From Tiliqua scincoides (Eukaryota; Chordata; Lepidosauria; Squamata; Scincidae): 64,000 nucleotides of DNA. Each line of letters begins with the position of its first letter. The first letter of the stretch is position 1. The notes beneath the pieces were generated by a model. That model was not told the origin of the DNA. It saw only the letters and a program-made list of their open reading frames with translations, and made no database searches. Location of the stretch: positions 3,401,563 through 3,465,562 of the forward strand of contig NC_089825.1 in the NCBI RefSeq assembly GCF_035046505.1. Reading direction: 5' to 3'. Positions 1-11,218 of this stretch are shown here, piece after piece. The translations under genes were made by a program, and so were the position numbers.

Positions 1-204
1 TCTGTGCACAAGTCACACACCAAGAAAGAGGGAGGTTCACACCAAGGTTCAGGAATCTGCCTGTTTCTGAGTCTAGCAGAAGCTGTGTGGCATTTGGCTT
101 CACACCTAGAATTAAGCAGCTCTGCCAGCTTTTTTAATAGCAATTTTTCACCCCAGATAAAGGAACAGGACCTGATAGTTAGATGGATACTTGTTAATTG
201 GTGT

Positions 205-400
205 AAGGTGATTAGTAAGCTTTGACATGGGAGTCACTTGTTCAAATCCTGCCTTGGCTATGAACTCACTGCAGCCTCATACACCCAGCCCCCCACCTGG
301 AAGAGGAGGATAATCCTGTTAGCCCACCTTACAGGTTTGTTGTACAGTTTACTGAGATGGCGTACATCATAACAGACTTGGCAAACATAGTCTGGGCCTG
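205..400 (+). repeat. MIR/CORE-SINE-like fragment
   Basis: A degraded tRNA-derived SINE. A B-box-like GTTCAAATCC lies near 240, and the 3' half (GGATAATCC.. then CACCTTACAGGTTTGTTGT) follows the usual MIR/CORE order of a GGATAAT core and a CCTCACAGGGTTGTTGTGAGGAT tail. The head is poorly preserved and I see no target-site duplication. Confidence 0.5.
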
Positions 401-1550
401 GCTCTGCTTGACAGTTCATCTCATTAGCCACATGCCAGGTGCTGTATAGACTGCAGGAACAGCACGGTTGCTAACTGGAGGGGTGGCCTGGTCTAATCAT
501 GAGCTCAAAGGGTCCCACTTAGTGAATCAGAGTTACGGTCTCCGCATTTCCAGCCTTGCTTTGTATTTGGTGTGATTGGCAGCAAAGATAGTAGTTATGA
601 TGGTTCTGGAGTAGATCTGCAGAAGGTTTGTATTGCCTGCATGCTGCAGTAGCAAACCAACAGCAATATTTGGCACCAATCCAAGTCACTAGTAGGGGGA
701 GGCAGAGAGAGCCATTGAGTCCTGCTGGCTCATGACCCAAGGACCACCTGCTCTGGCATGCCACTTGCGGCAGTGGCCGGCTGATACTCTGGGGAGCCCA
801 GAAGCCCTTTCCTGCTCTTTCCAGCCACTGGCATTCAGAAGGTCTTTGGCCTCTGACACAAAGACATCCTTTAGCTGGTGTGGCTAGCAGCAGCAGCGGC
901 CGCAGAGCAGAATGGCTCTGACGGTGAGTGGGAGGGGCCGCTACAACAGCGCATTGTGGCGCTTGCAAGTGCTGCCCCCCTGCATGCGGCTGCCTTTGCA
1001 TGTGGGTGAGAACTGCACGTTGTTTGTGGGTGGACCCCCTTCAGACAATTCAGCACATTTGTCTCCCAAATCACCAGCTGCCTAGACCTGCAGGCTGCTC
1101 TGTGCCCTGAAGGGACTCCTGCTTGTTAGCACACTTTGCACTCACCAGTTCTAAAGACTGCACTGACTGCAAGACTCTCTTGGGCCCTGTGCACACTCAC
1201 ATTGGGAGCCAGTGCTGCAAAAGTAGTGGAACACACTTCCAAGCAGGCATGCCAGGACCGGACCCTTCACAGTTCTTGTGCACGGATGGGATTCCCCATT
1301 CAGAAAAGAAAGGAAGGGTTTGGGAAAGGAGCTGGCCAAGGTGCTGAGTGGAGACGTCCTGGAGAGCACAGGCCTGAGTCGGGCGGGTCACTTTCCCCAG
1401 CCGCTTGTTCTCAGAAATAGCTTTAGCCTAAGACATTCTGCCAAGCCAAGTGGCTGCACTGGAGGCTCTAGGAAGTTTGCTCCAGCCTCTCTTGTAACCT
1501 GATCCATCTTGCCCAGACTTCTCCACTCCAACTTTCCAGGGTTGGTGTGG
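401..1550. other. No recognised feature
   Basis: I see no exon with matched splice signals and no clear repeat here. The open frames on both strands are low-complexity and overlap each other. Confidence 0.5.
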
Positions 1551-1559
1551 AGGTTCTTT

Positions 1560-1655
1560 CCTGTCCCCTGAGCCTCTTTGAGCGGGAATTGAACTGGGAC
1601 CATTGCATGCAAAAGAGGGGCCCCACCACTGAGCTGAGGCCCCGTGGAATAGGAA
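1560..1655 (-). repeat. tRNA-derived SINE fragment
   Basis: Read on the minus strand, it carries the head shared by several copies in this window: a CAGTGGTGGGGCC stretch, CTTTTGCATGCAATGGTCCC, then the B-box-like AGTTCAATTCCC. Related copies lie near 14000, 33345 and 48145. Only the head region is clear. Confidence 0.5.
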
Positions 1656-2078
1656 AGTGAGGCAGCCCAGTTCTGGCCCAGGAGTAGAACTCCAGTGTCA
1701 AGAGGGATTTGGATTTGCAACCAGCTTCTTGCTCTATCCTGTGCTGTCACTCTCCGGGCCCTTCCACAGAGTGCAGCTAGTTTCTTTAACTGTCCTTCCT
1801 GCTTCCCACAGGAGGCTGTGAACTGAAACCGAGTTAGATGTGGTTAGGGATTCAGTTAAGGTTTATCTAACCATGTTACAATTCCCAGGAGTTCTGTGAG
1901 GAAGTCAGTTTAGTTAACCTAAAGCAGTATTGCAGATAGTCGTAGTCCTTGCCAATCGTCAGCAATGAACCACTGGAGGAGCTGCTCTCACATTTTAGGA
2001 CCACTGAAACCAGGGCTGGCCTTGATGTGGGGCAGCCTCCCTGCTCTGCACCACTTCTCCTTGCAATGACTGGAGTGG

Positions 2079-2092
2079 AGGGGGGGGGGGGG
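2079..2092 (+). repeat. Poly-G run
   Basis: An uninterrupted run of about 13 G. Such runs are prone to length error in assemblies. Confidence 0.85.
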
Positions 2093-2240
2093 TGAGAGCT
2101 GGCTTCCCAGCATCCCCACCCTGGTTTCATTTCAAAGAGAAGCTGTGCAAAGCAGGGAGGCTACTTGCCAAGCTCTTCATAGATGAGGAGAAGAGGGATG
2201 GGGGCATGTCCACTAATTCACTACTGGCCTGCCCCCCACT

Positions 2241-2860
2241 TAAGAACATAGAGCCCACTGGATCAGGCCAAAGGCCCATCTAGTCCAGCTTCCTATATCT
2301 CACTGTGACCCACCAAATGCCTCAGGGAGTGCACAAGACCACAAGAGACCTGCAGACTGGTGCCCTCCCTTGCACCTGGCATTCTACTTCTAAAATCAGG
2401 AGGTTGTACACACCATGGCCTGCATGGACTCTTCCTCCAGAAATTTGTCCAATTCCCTTTTAAAAGGCATCCGGGGCCAGATGCCATCACCGCATCCTGT
2501 GGCAAGAAGTTACACAGATTAATTACATATTGGGTAAATAAATATTTTCTTTTGTCCTAACTCTCCCATTTTAGCAGATGGTCCCTGATCCTGGTGTTGT
2601 GTGAGAAGGAAAGGAACACCCCCCCCCCACTCTATCCATTCCCAGCAGAATTTGGCATGTCTAGATCATGTCCCCCCCCCCCCCCCCGTCTCCTTTTTCT
2701 TAGACTGAAGAGTCCCGTTGCTGTAGCCTTTCCTCATAAGGGAGGTGCCCCAGCCCAGTCAATCATTTTGGTTGCTCTCTTCTGCACCTTTTCCATTTCC
2801 ACGATATCCTTTTTGAGATGTAGCGACCAGAACAGGACGCAATACTCCAGGTGTGGCCTT
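2241..2860 (-). mobile_element. CR1 LINE, 5'-truncated 3' end
   Basis: Minus-strand CR1 copy beginning with the reversed 3' tail (TAAGAACATA..) and the 3' UTR (CTGGATCAGGCCAAAGGCCC, TAGTCCAGCTTCCT). It reads back into the end of ORF2, where a translated piece [20 protein letters not shown] is still recognisable. Two poly-C runs (about 2629-2638 and 2671-2687) interrupt it. It is truncated at 2860, where a TTTG repeat follows. Confidence 0.85.
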
Positions 2861-2884
2861 GTTGTTTGTTTGTTTGTTTGTTTT
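2861..2884 (+). repeat. (TTTG)n microsatellite
   Basis: Five to six TTTG units between the CR1 on the left and the L2-like element on the right. Confidence 0.8.
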
Positions 2885-3269
2885 ATTGGATTGTAATCAC
2901 CATTCTCCTGAAGGGCACCCAAGGTGCCTTACAGCTCTTAAAATTAATAAAATTATAAAATACAATAATAAAATAAATAATAAAACAACAAGACCAGCAG
3001 CAATAAAACCAGCAGTACAAAACAATTGTTAAAAAAAGCAGCCATCATGCTCTCCATCAGGTATCAAAAGGCTTTCTGAAATAAAAAAGTCTTCAGGCCT
3101 CACTGGAAGGTTAACAGTGAAGGAACTCAAAGAGGAGGAATTCCACAATAAAGGCGCCACCCGCCAAGAAGGCCCTATTTTTTTGGCCACCGTCCCCCTT
3201 GATGGTGGCACAACCAAGAGGGCCCTTAGGCCTCAATACTATTTATACTTTCCTGGAGTGTCTCATTGA

Positions 3270-3320
3270 TCACAATGGGACTTACTTCTGAGTAGACTTG
3301 CATAGGATTTGGGCTGTTAA
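3270..3320 (+). repeat. Half copy of ~85-bp palindromic repeat
   Basis: It contains CACAATGGGACTTACTTC and GTAGACTTGCATAGGATT, one arm of a palindromic repeat seen in fuller form at 40069-40153 and 42149-42235. Confidence 0.6.
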
Positions 3321-3855
3321 TCTCCTCCACATCCAGATCACCATTCCTTTCCCCAGACATAAACACCAGGTCTAACATGTGTCCAGCCTCATGGGTTGGG
3401 GTAGAGATCTTTTGTGACAGGCCCGTGGTTGTCATGGTGGCCATGAAATCCTGAGCTGTGCCTACCTCTGGGGCGTTGGTGTGCACATTGAAGTCCCCAA
3501 TACCAATAGGTGGGGGGCCTTCAATGCAAGGTCTGAGATCAACCCAGGCAGCTCAGGCAGGGAGACGGTTGGGCAGCAAGGCAGCCAGTACACCAACAGA
3601 ATTCTACTCCTGTCCCACCCTTCCAATGTGACATACAGAAAGTCAAACCCAGTGAATTGCCAGACAGGGCTTCTGGCAAGGAGATGGAATCCCAATAGAC
3701 TATTGCCCCCCTCCCACCCCCGTGGTGGCTGCACTACCTGGAAACACAGTGGACAAAGCTGGGAAAGATTTACTCCTGTTTCATCCAACCAGGTCTCTGT
3801 GATACATGCTAGATCAGCATCCTCACCCAGGATTAAATCCTGGATGAGGATGTGT

Positions 3856-4130
3856 TTTGGCAACTTTCAGTCTCGAAAGACTCTGGTATCGCGCTTTGAA
3901 TGGTGGTTCTGGAACAGCGTCTAGTGTGGCTGAAAAGGCCAATTCGAGGGCGACAATCCCTTCCACACTGGGAGCAAGTGCAGTCTGTCCCTGGTCTGTC
4001 TCCCAGGCTATTGGGCCTTCCTTCTTTGCCTCTTTGCCTCAGACTGTTGGCCAAGTGTCTCTTCAAACTGGGAAAGGCCATGCTGCACAGCCTGCTCCAA
4101 AACGGGCCGCTCAGAGGCCAGGATACTGAG
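3856..4130 (-). mobile_element. RTE-like LINE, 3' fragment
   Basis: The last ~275 bp of the RTE-like family, on the minus strand. Its 3' end (GAGACTGAAAGTTGCC) faces left. It encodes the C-terminal cysteine/histidine motif (CTCSQCGRDC.. ending HTRRC), as in the copies at 43159 and 46102. It sits inside the L2-like element. Confidence 0.85.
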
Positions 4131-4353
4131 CTAGCATGTATCACGGAGACCTGGTTACATCCTGGATGAGACAGGTTTTATTATTTACTGATCTGGCATT
4201 TAGAAGCAGCAGTTTCAGACTCATGGAGCTACTGCCAAGGCCCCCAGTCCTCAGAGAGCTGGAGGGAAGGCTGGAAAGAGGGACAATCTGTCTAAGACGG
4301 ACCCTCCTTCCCCTGGAATGACCCTGCCCTCCCTCCATTGCCATATCTTCCAT

Positions 4354-4869
4354 GGCCCATCACTCTATTGATCTTTCCCCTCCCCTCCCCTGAGCTCCTA
4401 GATGAAAATAAACACATCTCTTACCAGCGAGGCCCACCTAAAAGCCAGTCTATAGAGCACCTGCTCAGAATTTGTCCTGTCACATATTGCTAAACTTGGC
4501 ACCAAGGCTTCCACTCCTGCAAATTACAAATTAGGAAACGATCGATGGGGGATGATGACAAGGAAAGGCGCTGGCCTGCAAGTAAAAATCAACAAGATGG
4601 ATCTAGGCCACTCCTGCAACAGCTCCCCACGTTCAACCCAGTCCTGGCACGGCTCACTAACTCCCACAACCCTCTCTCACAGGGGCATAAACTCAGAATC
4701 CCTCTCACCTACGTGTGCTACCTCACAATCCTTCCTGTGCCTCCCCCCTCTCACATGAGCACAACCACCCAGCTTCCTCACCCCTATCTCACAGGGATGC
4801 AGGTTATCTCACTCTTATATCCCCCAACTTGCATATCAAGCCTCAAGGGAAAAGGACTTACCATCCATT
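4354..4869. other. No recognised feature
   Basis: I see no coding exon, RNA gene or repeat with clear ends. Confidence 0.5.
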
Positions 4870-5525
4870 GGCCTTACCATCAATTTGTACATTGGCATTA
4901 TCACATTAGCTGTTTTATTATCAATAACTTTTCTAATGATCACTTATTCATGGGGGTGCAAAAGAGAGAGACTAAGATGATTACTGGGCTGGGGCACCTT
5001 CCTTATGAGGAAAGGCTACAGCGTTTGGGCCTCTTCAGCCTAGAAAAGAGACGCCTGAGGGGGGACATGATTGAGACATACAAAATTATGCAGGGGATGG
5101 ACAGAGTGGATAGAGAGATGCTCTTTACACTCTCACATAACTCCAGAACCAGCGGATATCCACTCAAATTGAGTGTTGGGAGAGTTAGGACAGACAAAAG
5201 AAAATAGTTCTTTACTCAGTGTGTGGTTGGTCTGTTGAACTCCTTGCCACAGGATGTGGTGATGGTGTCTGGCCTGGACACCTTTAAAAGGGGATTGGAC
5301 AGGTTTCTGGAGGAAAAATCCATTACGGGGTACAAGCCATGATGTGTATATGCAACCTCCTGATTTTAGAAATGGGCTATGTCAGTGCAAGGGAGGGCAC
5401 CAGAATGAGGTCTCTTGTTATCAGGTGTGCTCCCTGGGGCATTTGGTGGGCCGCTGTGAGATACAGGAGGCTGGATTAGATGGGCCTATGGCCTGATCCA
5501 GTGGGGCTGTTCTTATGTTCTTATG
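4870..5525 (+). mobile_element. CR1 LINE with inverted 5' segment
   Basis: From 4956 to 5525 a plus-strand CR1 3' end runs through the ORF2 C-terminus ([20 protein letters not shown], then the SHNSRTSGYPLKLSVGRVRT region) and the 3' UTR to the tail TTCTTATGTTCTTATG. From 4870 to about 4945 the part of the same ORF that should lie just upstream is present on the minus strand (GCCTTACCATCAATTTGTAC). About 85 bp of the consensus is lost at the junction. The arrangement resembles the 5' inversion known for L1. Confidence 0.75.
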
Positions 5526-6862
5526 GGCGCATGTGTGGGCATGAGTGCATGCACATGCAAAGGTGGTCTTTGGGAAGGGGGTCCATGTGGCAGGGGGGGC
5601 CCTGAGTAGAACAATCCTTTGAGCTTTAGGCCCAGAAACGTATGTGTGTATTTTTAACTATAGATGAAAAATCCTGCATAATTAACAGAAGCTGCATAGA
5701 ATTTGTGTGAACACAATGAACATGTTGCACTTTTCCTGTGTGCCATTTGTGCCATTTCCAAGTGCGAGACTTCAGCTTTTGGGGGCATAATCGTCAGTTA
5801 GTTGAGATTTTAATTTACACTTCTTACGCTTTGACAGTGAAAATGCGTACTTGAAATGAAGGCGTTACCACAGGGAGAGAATATGGTTTCCATCTGTTTT
5901 GTGCCAAATTTGTACGTGTTGATACGTTTTGATCAAATGCTTAATCTTGAAACAAGGACTAGGAGAATGCCGTTGTCACATACGGCTGATGACACTATCA
6001 CAATGCCTAAACTCTAGGTTCTGGGTTCAGTAAATTTATTTAGCAAGGAAGTGGGTGGGGGAGATGTGGAGAAAGAGGGCCCAAGGAGTGGCAGGTTGAG
6101 ACAGTGACCCCTGGACCTGGAGGGCAAGAGGGATGTGAGCAGCAAAGGGCAGACAGAGGAATTCTGCCAGTTGGGGCTTCTCTGATCACTGCAGTATTGC
6201 CATGTGGCAGCCTGAATGCTGGGGGGAGGGCAAGAACCAGGGGCGGGGTTAAAGAGCATGCATGGATTTGAATGCATAACCGGTCCATGTGTGGGTGTTC
6301 CAAGGGCAGCTGCAGGTGGAAACCTGTCCTCATACTTTTGCCGCTCCTCCCACTTTTTGAGTCATCTGCAGAGTTGCTGAATCCCCTCTTAACTTCTGCA
6401 GCTGAAGCCTGGGTGGGGGCAGCTGCTTGCCCCACTTTGCAGATGTCTGGGAGCCAGGGAGATGGTTGCTAGGCAACAGTCAGAAAGCTCATTAACAGAC
6501 CAGATTAAACAGTGAACCTGGAAGGCAGGAGAAGGAGAGGGAAGAAGGTGTCAAGGTGACAGCAGGGAGTGGGGGGGCACTCGCAGGGGGAGCTGCCTGC
6601 AGGCCTGGCTGGGGTGGGCCTCTCGGCTCCTCTCTGTGGTGGTCTGTGCAACCCTGGGGATGGAGTGTTGGTCTTTGGAGAGCTGTGGGCTTCCTCCGTG
6701 CTCAGCTGCACCTCATTTTCACCTGGTGGGAGGTCAGTCATGGCTGCTTATTTATTCATTCACTCACTCACTTCAGTGATTTATGTGCTGCTTGTTAAGC
6801 TGCTTGTATTAACAGGCAATAAAAACATGTCTAGAAATAAGCGATGCAAGTTTTGAGACATC
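5526..6862. other. No recognised feature
   Basis: Unassigned. A TTTATTTATTCATTCACTCA stretch near 6747-6830 ending in AATAAAAACA could be the tail of an old LINE. I see nothing else. Confidence 0.45.
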
Positions 6863-7450
6863 ACATAAGAGAAGCCCTTCTGGGTCAGGCCAAAAAGGAC
6901 CCTTCTTGTCCATTTCCACCAGCTGCCTTTGGGAGCTCAAAGGCCATTGCTCCCCTGCACCTCTATTTGGAGTCCTGTGATTGCCACCCCCAAGAAGGGC
7001 ACGGTTGAATTGGGAAAAGTACAGGCGAGAGCAACCAAAATGAAGAAGGCTGGAGCACCTCCCTCAAAGGGGAAGCACTGGGGGCTTTTTAGTTAGAACA
7101 AAAGGCAAATAAGGAGGGACTTGATCGAAGCATAAAGCAGAGGTTTTTCTGCCTCTCTCACAATGGTGGAGCCAGGCTGAGTCATTCAATGACCGGCAGG
7201 AGATGTAGGGTGGATGAGAGGAGGTTCTTCACGCAGCGCATAATTAGTCTATGGAATTCATTGCAACAAGATGTAGTGAAGGCCACCAGCTTAAGTGACT
7301 TTAGAAAGGAATTGGACAAATTCATGGAGGATCAGAAATCTGTCGCTGTCTACTAGTCCTGCTGGTTTGGTGCTACCTCCAGGTTCAGCTGACTTTGAAT
7401 ACCAGCTGTAGGGGAGCAATGACCGGAATGAGGTGTGCCGTTCTCTCCAC
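6863..7450. mobile_element. Two old CR1 fragments, opposed
   Basis: 6863-6960 is a diverged minus-strand CR1 3' end (ACATAAGAGAAGCCC, GGGTCAGGCCAAAAAGG). 6965-7450 is a diverged plus-strand CR1 covering the ORF2 end: GAGAGCAACCAAAATGAAGA corresponds to the RATKM region, and TGGAATTCATTGCAACAAGA to WNSLPQD. Both differ far more from the consensus than the neighbouring copies, which points to an older subfamily. Confidence 0.6.
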
Positions 7451-7454
7451 CTTG

Positions 7455-8408
7455 GGGCTTTAGGACATCAGAAGAGCCCCACTGGATCAGGCCAGGGGCC
7501 CGTCTAGTCCAGCTGCTTGTATCACGCAGTGGCTCACCAGATGCCACAGGGAGCACCTGAGACAGCAAGACACCTGCATTCTGCCCTTTTCATCTGGCAT
7601 GTCAGAGATAGACTACTTTGAAAACCAGAAGGTTGCATAGAGTCATCATGAATTATAACCGGTGATGGACTTTTCCTCCATCAGTCCATCCAAGCCTCTT
7701 TTCAAGGCCTCCAGGTCAGATGCCATCATCCTATCCTATGGCAAGGAGTTCCACAGATTAATTATAGGTGGCTGGGTAAAGAAATATTTTCTTTTGTCTA
7801 TTCTAACTCTCTTGCCACTCAATTTTACTGGTTTTGGTGTTATGTGAGATAGAAAAGGAAATCTATCAACTGTCCATTCCCTGCATAATTTTATATGTCT
7901 CAATCATGTGCTCCCCAGTGCCTTTTTTCTACACTGAAGAGCCCCAAACGCTGTAGACATTCCTTGTAAGGGAAGTGCCCCAGCACACTCATCATTTTGG
8001 TCGCTCTCTTCTGCACCTTTTCCAGTTCCACTATATCCTTTTTGAGATGTGGCGACCAGAACTGGACACATCACTCCAAATGTGACCTTGACATCAATTT
8101 GTACAATGGCTAATACTATTGGCCGTTTTATTTTCCATCCTTTTAAAATAATCCTGAGCATGGAATTGAACTTCTTCACAACTGCCACATGTTGGGTCGA
8201 CACTTGAGCTTACCAGTACCCCAAGATCTCTCTCTGATCTGTCACAGACAGTTGAGAATTCATCATTATATATGTGAAATTTTGATTTCTTGCCCCAGTG
8301 TGATTGCTTTACATTTATTTGCATAGAGTGCGCCTGCCATTTTGCTGCCCATTCTCCCTGTTTGAATTGATCCTTCAGGAGCTCTTCACAATCCCTTCTG
8401 GACTTCAC
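7455..8408 (-). mobile_element. CR1 LINE, 5'-truncated
   Basis: About 950 bp of minus-strand CR1 from the 3' tail region (CATCAGAAGAGCCCCACTGG) back to the ORF2 segment near 8400 (AGGAGCTCTTCACAATCCCT). Pieces of the ORF survive in different frames (for example VLVSSSVDPTCGSCEEVQ). It is non-coding now. Confidence 0.8.
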
Positions 8409-8434
8409 GTCCTGGAAAGGTCATTCTCATGGTA

Positions 8435-8510
8435 GGCAAGAGGATGCTGAGCTAGCTGGAGCCACTTTGGCCTGATCTAGCAGGACTTTTCGTAAGTGGG
8501 CTTATGAATG
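8435..8510 (+). mobile_element. Old CR1 3' end fragment
   Basis: A short diverged plus-strand CR1 3' UTR: GATGCTGAGCTAGCTGGAGC, then GGCCTGATCTAGCAGG. Confidence 0.5.
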
Positions 8511-9594
8511 CTCTAGAGTTAGGCTTGGAAGAAGGTAGATCTCATCGTAGATCAGCAAGATTTCTGGCTGTCAGTTTAACAAAATCCACATCAAAAGGCC
8601 TCCCCCCCCCACCCCAACCCCCAAAAATAGGCTGATAAAACTTAGGAAACTTGGGGGAAAGCCAGGACTGAATTTTCGCATGAAAAATTTTGCACTCGAT
8701 TCTGGTATTGAAAATGTATTCCTGGACTCAGCGCTTGCTCAGAAGTGCCCAGTTCTTCAATTCTCTTTGTATTTCCACCAGCACTTAGTGACATTATTTT
8801 GCACGGGGACTCTGGTTGGGGGCTGCAGAGTTTTATTATAAAAGGAAGGAGATCCTGAAAGCCGTAAGTCTGTCTATTGCTGCTCTCAAACAAACCCAGA
8901 GCACAAAGCAGAAATTCTCGTTGCTAGCAATCCTACACACATTTGTCCACAGATGCCACTCTCCCCACCCTGAACATGAACAATGTGCAGCTGGGTCCTT
9001 ACAGATACTTTTCCGGCCTAATCTTGTATGTGTGGGCCACTGCCAGAATTAGTGTTCTGATGGTGAAGCCTGCTTTATGGCCATGGCAAATGGCCTGCCA
9101 GCCGTACACAGAGCCACATGCTACTGGCCTACCGGTGTTCTCTGCAGGCAAAGCAGGGGCCGGTTTGCAGCGGTGGGTGATTGAGCGCCCACTAGACCAG
9201 GTAGGTCAGCGGGAGAGGTGGAATGAGATGAGGGAAGGGCAGAACGGGGGCAGGGTGGAGGCAGAATGAAGGCAGAAGGGAGTGGCACTCAGCATAGGCG
9301 ACTTACGCCAGATGCTATCCCCTCTTGATAGCCTTTCTCTCCTCAGACTTGCACCAGCTAAAGAGCTGGTGCAGGCCTGAGGAGACCCATTGGCAGTTGA
9401 AGGGCTTACAGGGATGTAAGGGAAAATATTTTCCCTAGCCTCTCGGAAGCACCCAGACCTCCCACCCAGCATCCACCCCCACCTTTGCAGGATGCATCAC
9501 AAGCCTTTTTGGCATGGTTGCATCAGTGGGGGTGGGGTTGGGGGGGTAGAATAGGTTTGGGCTGTTAGCCACTGCAGGTTAACAGTAGTCTTGG
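8511..9594. other. No recognised feature
   Basis: A C-rich run (about 8601-8625) is present. I see no gene or dated repeat. Confidence 0.5.
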
Positions 9595-9599
9595 CTCAA

Positions 9600-10008
9600 G
9601 CATGCAGCAGGTGGAATACCAGAACCAGGGGACATCCACTCAAATTGAGTGTTGGGCGGGTTAGGACAGACAGAAGAAAATATTTCTTTACTCAGCGTGT
9701 GGTCGGTCTGTGGAACTCCTTGCCACAGGATGTGGTGCTGGCCTCTAGCCTAGACGCCTTTAAAAGGGGATTGGACAAGTTTCTGGAGGAAAAATCAATT
9801 TTTTTCCATGGTACAAGCCATGATGTGTATGCGCAACCTCCTGATTTTAGAAATGGGTTGTCAGAATGTCAGATGCAAGGGAGGGCACCAGGATGAGGTC
9901 TCTTGTTATCTGGTGTGCTCCCTGGGCATTTGGTGGGCCGCTGTGAGATACAGGAAGCTGGACTAGATGGGCCTATGGCCTGATCCAGTGGGGCTGTTCT
10001 TATGTTCT
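9600..10008 (+). mobile_element. CR1 LINE 3' end
   Basis: Plus-strand copy, truncated at its 5' end within ORF2. It translates from NTRTRGHPLKLSVGRVRTDR through [20 protein letters not shown] to the stop, then carries the 3' UTR and the tail TTCTTATGTTCTTA. It is close to the consensus, so relatively young. Confidence 0.9.
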
Positions 10009-10034
10009 TAACTACAATTCCCAGGAGGCCTTGC

Positions 10035-10153
10035 AGGTCTTCTTGTTATCTGGTGTGCTCCCTGGGCATTTGGTGGGCTGCTGTGAGATACAGGAAGCTG
10101 GACTAGATGGGCCTAGGGCCTGATCCAGTGGGGCTGTTCTTATGTTCTTATGG
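10035..10153 (+). mobile_element. Very short CR1 3' end, second in tandem
   Basis: It repeats only the last ~120 bp of the 3' UTR (GTTATCTGGTGTGCTCCCTG to TTCTTATGTTCTTATGG), 26 bp after the tail of the preceding copy. Either it is a second, heavily truncated insertion or a local duplication. Confidence 0.85.
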
Positions 10154-10154
10154 A

Positions 10155-10300
10155 ACAGGCTTACACTGAGCCAGACCGCCAGTCCCTGTAGCTTGGTGTT
10201 GTCCAGCTCTCCAGGGTTTCCGGCAGAAAGGGGTCTGTACATGGAGATGCTGTCAGGGACTGAGCCTGGGCAAAGCAGGGGCTCTGCCTTTTGCCATACA
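10155..10300 (+). repeat. Dispersed SINE-like repeat
   Basis: It reads CTTACACTGAGCCAGACCG, then CCAGCTCTCCAGGGTTTC, then GGGACTGAGCCTGGG. A similar order is found at 23112-23261, and it resembles a tRNA-linked repeat I recall from squamate genomes. The family name is not certain. Confidence 0.45.
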
Positions 10301-10504
10301 TACAATGCCTGAACTAGCAGGAGGTTGCACTGACTTGGCAAGTCAGTCCTCAGTGAGTCTGATTCCCCCAGCAGGACTGAGTCATCTGGGGGCTTGGAGT
10401 TGGCAGGAGAAAAGCTACAGGCATAATCCAGGTTGGGTAGGGGGGTGTTGGCAAGGCTGACTTGGGCCCTGATTTCTTGGCTGGTTGGGGAGCAGTCCAG
10501 ACCA

Positions 10505-10850
10505 AGGTCAAGATTTATTTCCCAAATCTTACGTATTTAAAACATTTACATCCTTTCTGTATCAAAACATCCAAGGTGGCTAACAACAGTACTGTTAAAA
10601 TTACTAGTTAAAACCATACATTCAAAAATGATAACCAAAATCCAGATTCCTGAAAAAGTAGCAGTAACAGCTCCCATCCCAGGTATCTAATCAGCAAATT
10701 GGCAGCAGTAAGACAGCGACAATCAAAAGTAAAACACCTTCATGGTGATGCAAACATCACCAAGTACTTGTGGGGGTGGCTTTCCACAACTGGTCCCCAC
10801 AGCAGGGAAGGCCCTTTCACCAGCCACCACTTGTCTAACTCCTGAAAGGG
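10505..10850 (-). mobile_element. Old L2-like LINE 3' end
   Basis: On the minus strand an AT-rich 3' tail (10510-10720) follows a relic of the L2-like C-terminal segment near 10780-10830, positioned as in the copies at 2885 and 53385. Strongly decayed. Confidence 0.45.
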
Positions 10851-11218
10851 GCAGTGGCCGGAGTAGGACCTCTGAGGAGGACCTCTGGAAGCAGGTGGCT
10901 TGCAGAGTCCGTATTTTGCAGCATCAAGCAGCAAGCCTTTCCTGGACTGTGACACTGCTGGTTGCACACTGGGACGTTGTGTGGAAACCTCATGTTTAAC
11001 CCTAAGCTCCCCTTTATCAGACAAAGAACTCTTCATATTGAAGACTAGTGTGTTGGGGGAAGTGTTCACAATGCCCCTTTCCCTGTTGTGCTGCTCTATG
11101 CACCCTCTTCTCCAACTGCAGTTCACTGAATCCTGGAGGGAAAGCTGGGAAGAACATAAGACAGCAATAGGATGCTGGGATCAGCCTCTGCATCCTAGTT
11201 CCACTCCACATTTTAGAG

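Larger units (their letters stand above)
2885..4353 (-). mobile_element. L2-like LINE, internally deleted, with nested insertions
   Basis: Minus-strand remains of an L2-like non-LTR retrotransposon. From 4353 leftward comes the start of the endonuclease domain (LLLLNARSVNNKTCLIQDV). At about 3866-3380 follows more endonuclease: LACITETWLDETG, LILLVYWLPCC-like text, and THEAGHMLDLVF, the usual AP-endonuclease order. At 3220-2885 lies the ORF C-terminus (APLLWNSSSLSSF, related to the WNSLP motif) with the 3' tail. The reverse transcriptase is missing, so the copy is internally deleted. An RTE-like fragment (3856-4130) and a short inverted L2 patch (4131-4168) interrupt the endonuclease. A partial 85-bp palindromic repeat lies at 3270-3320. 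Confidence 0.7.
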
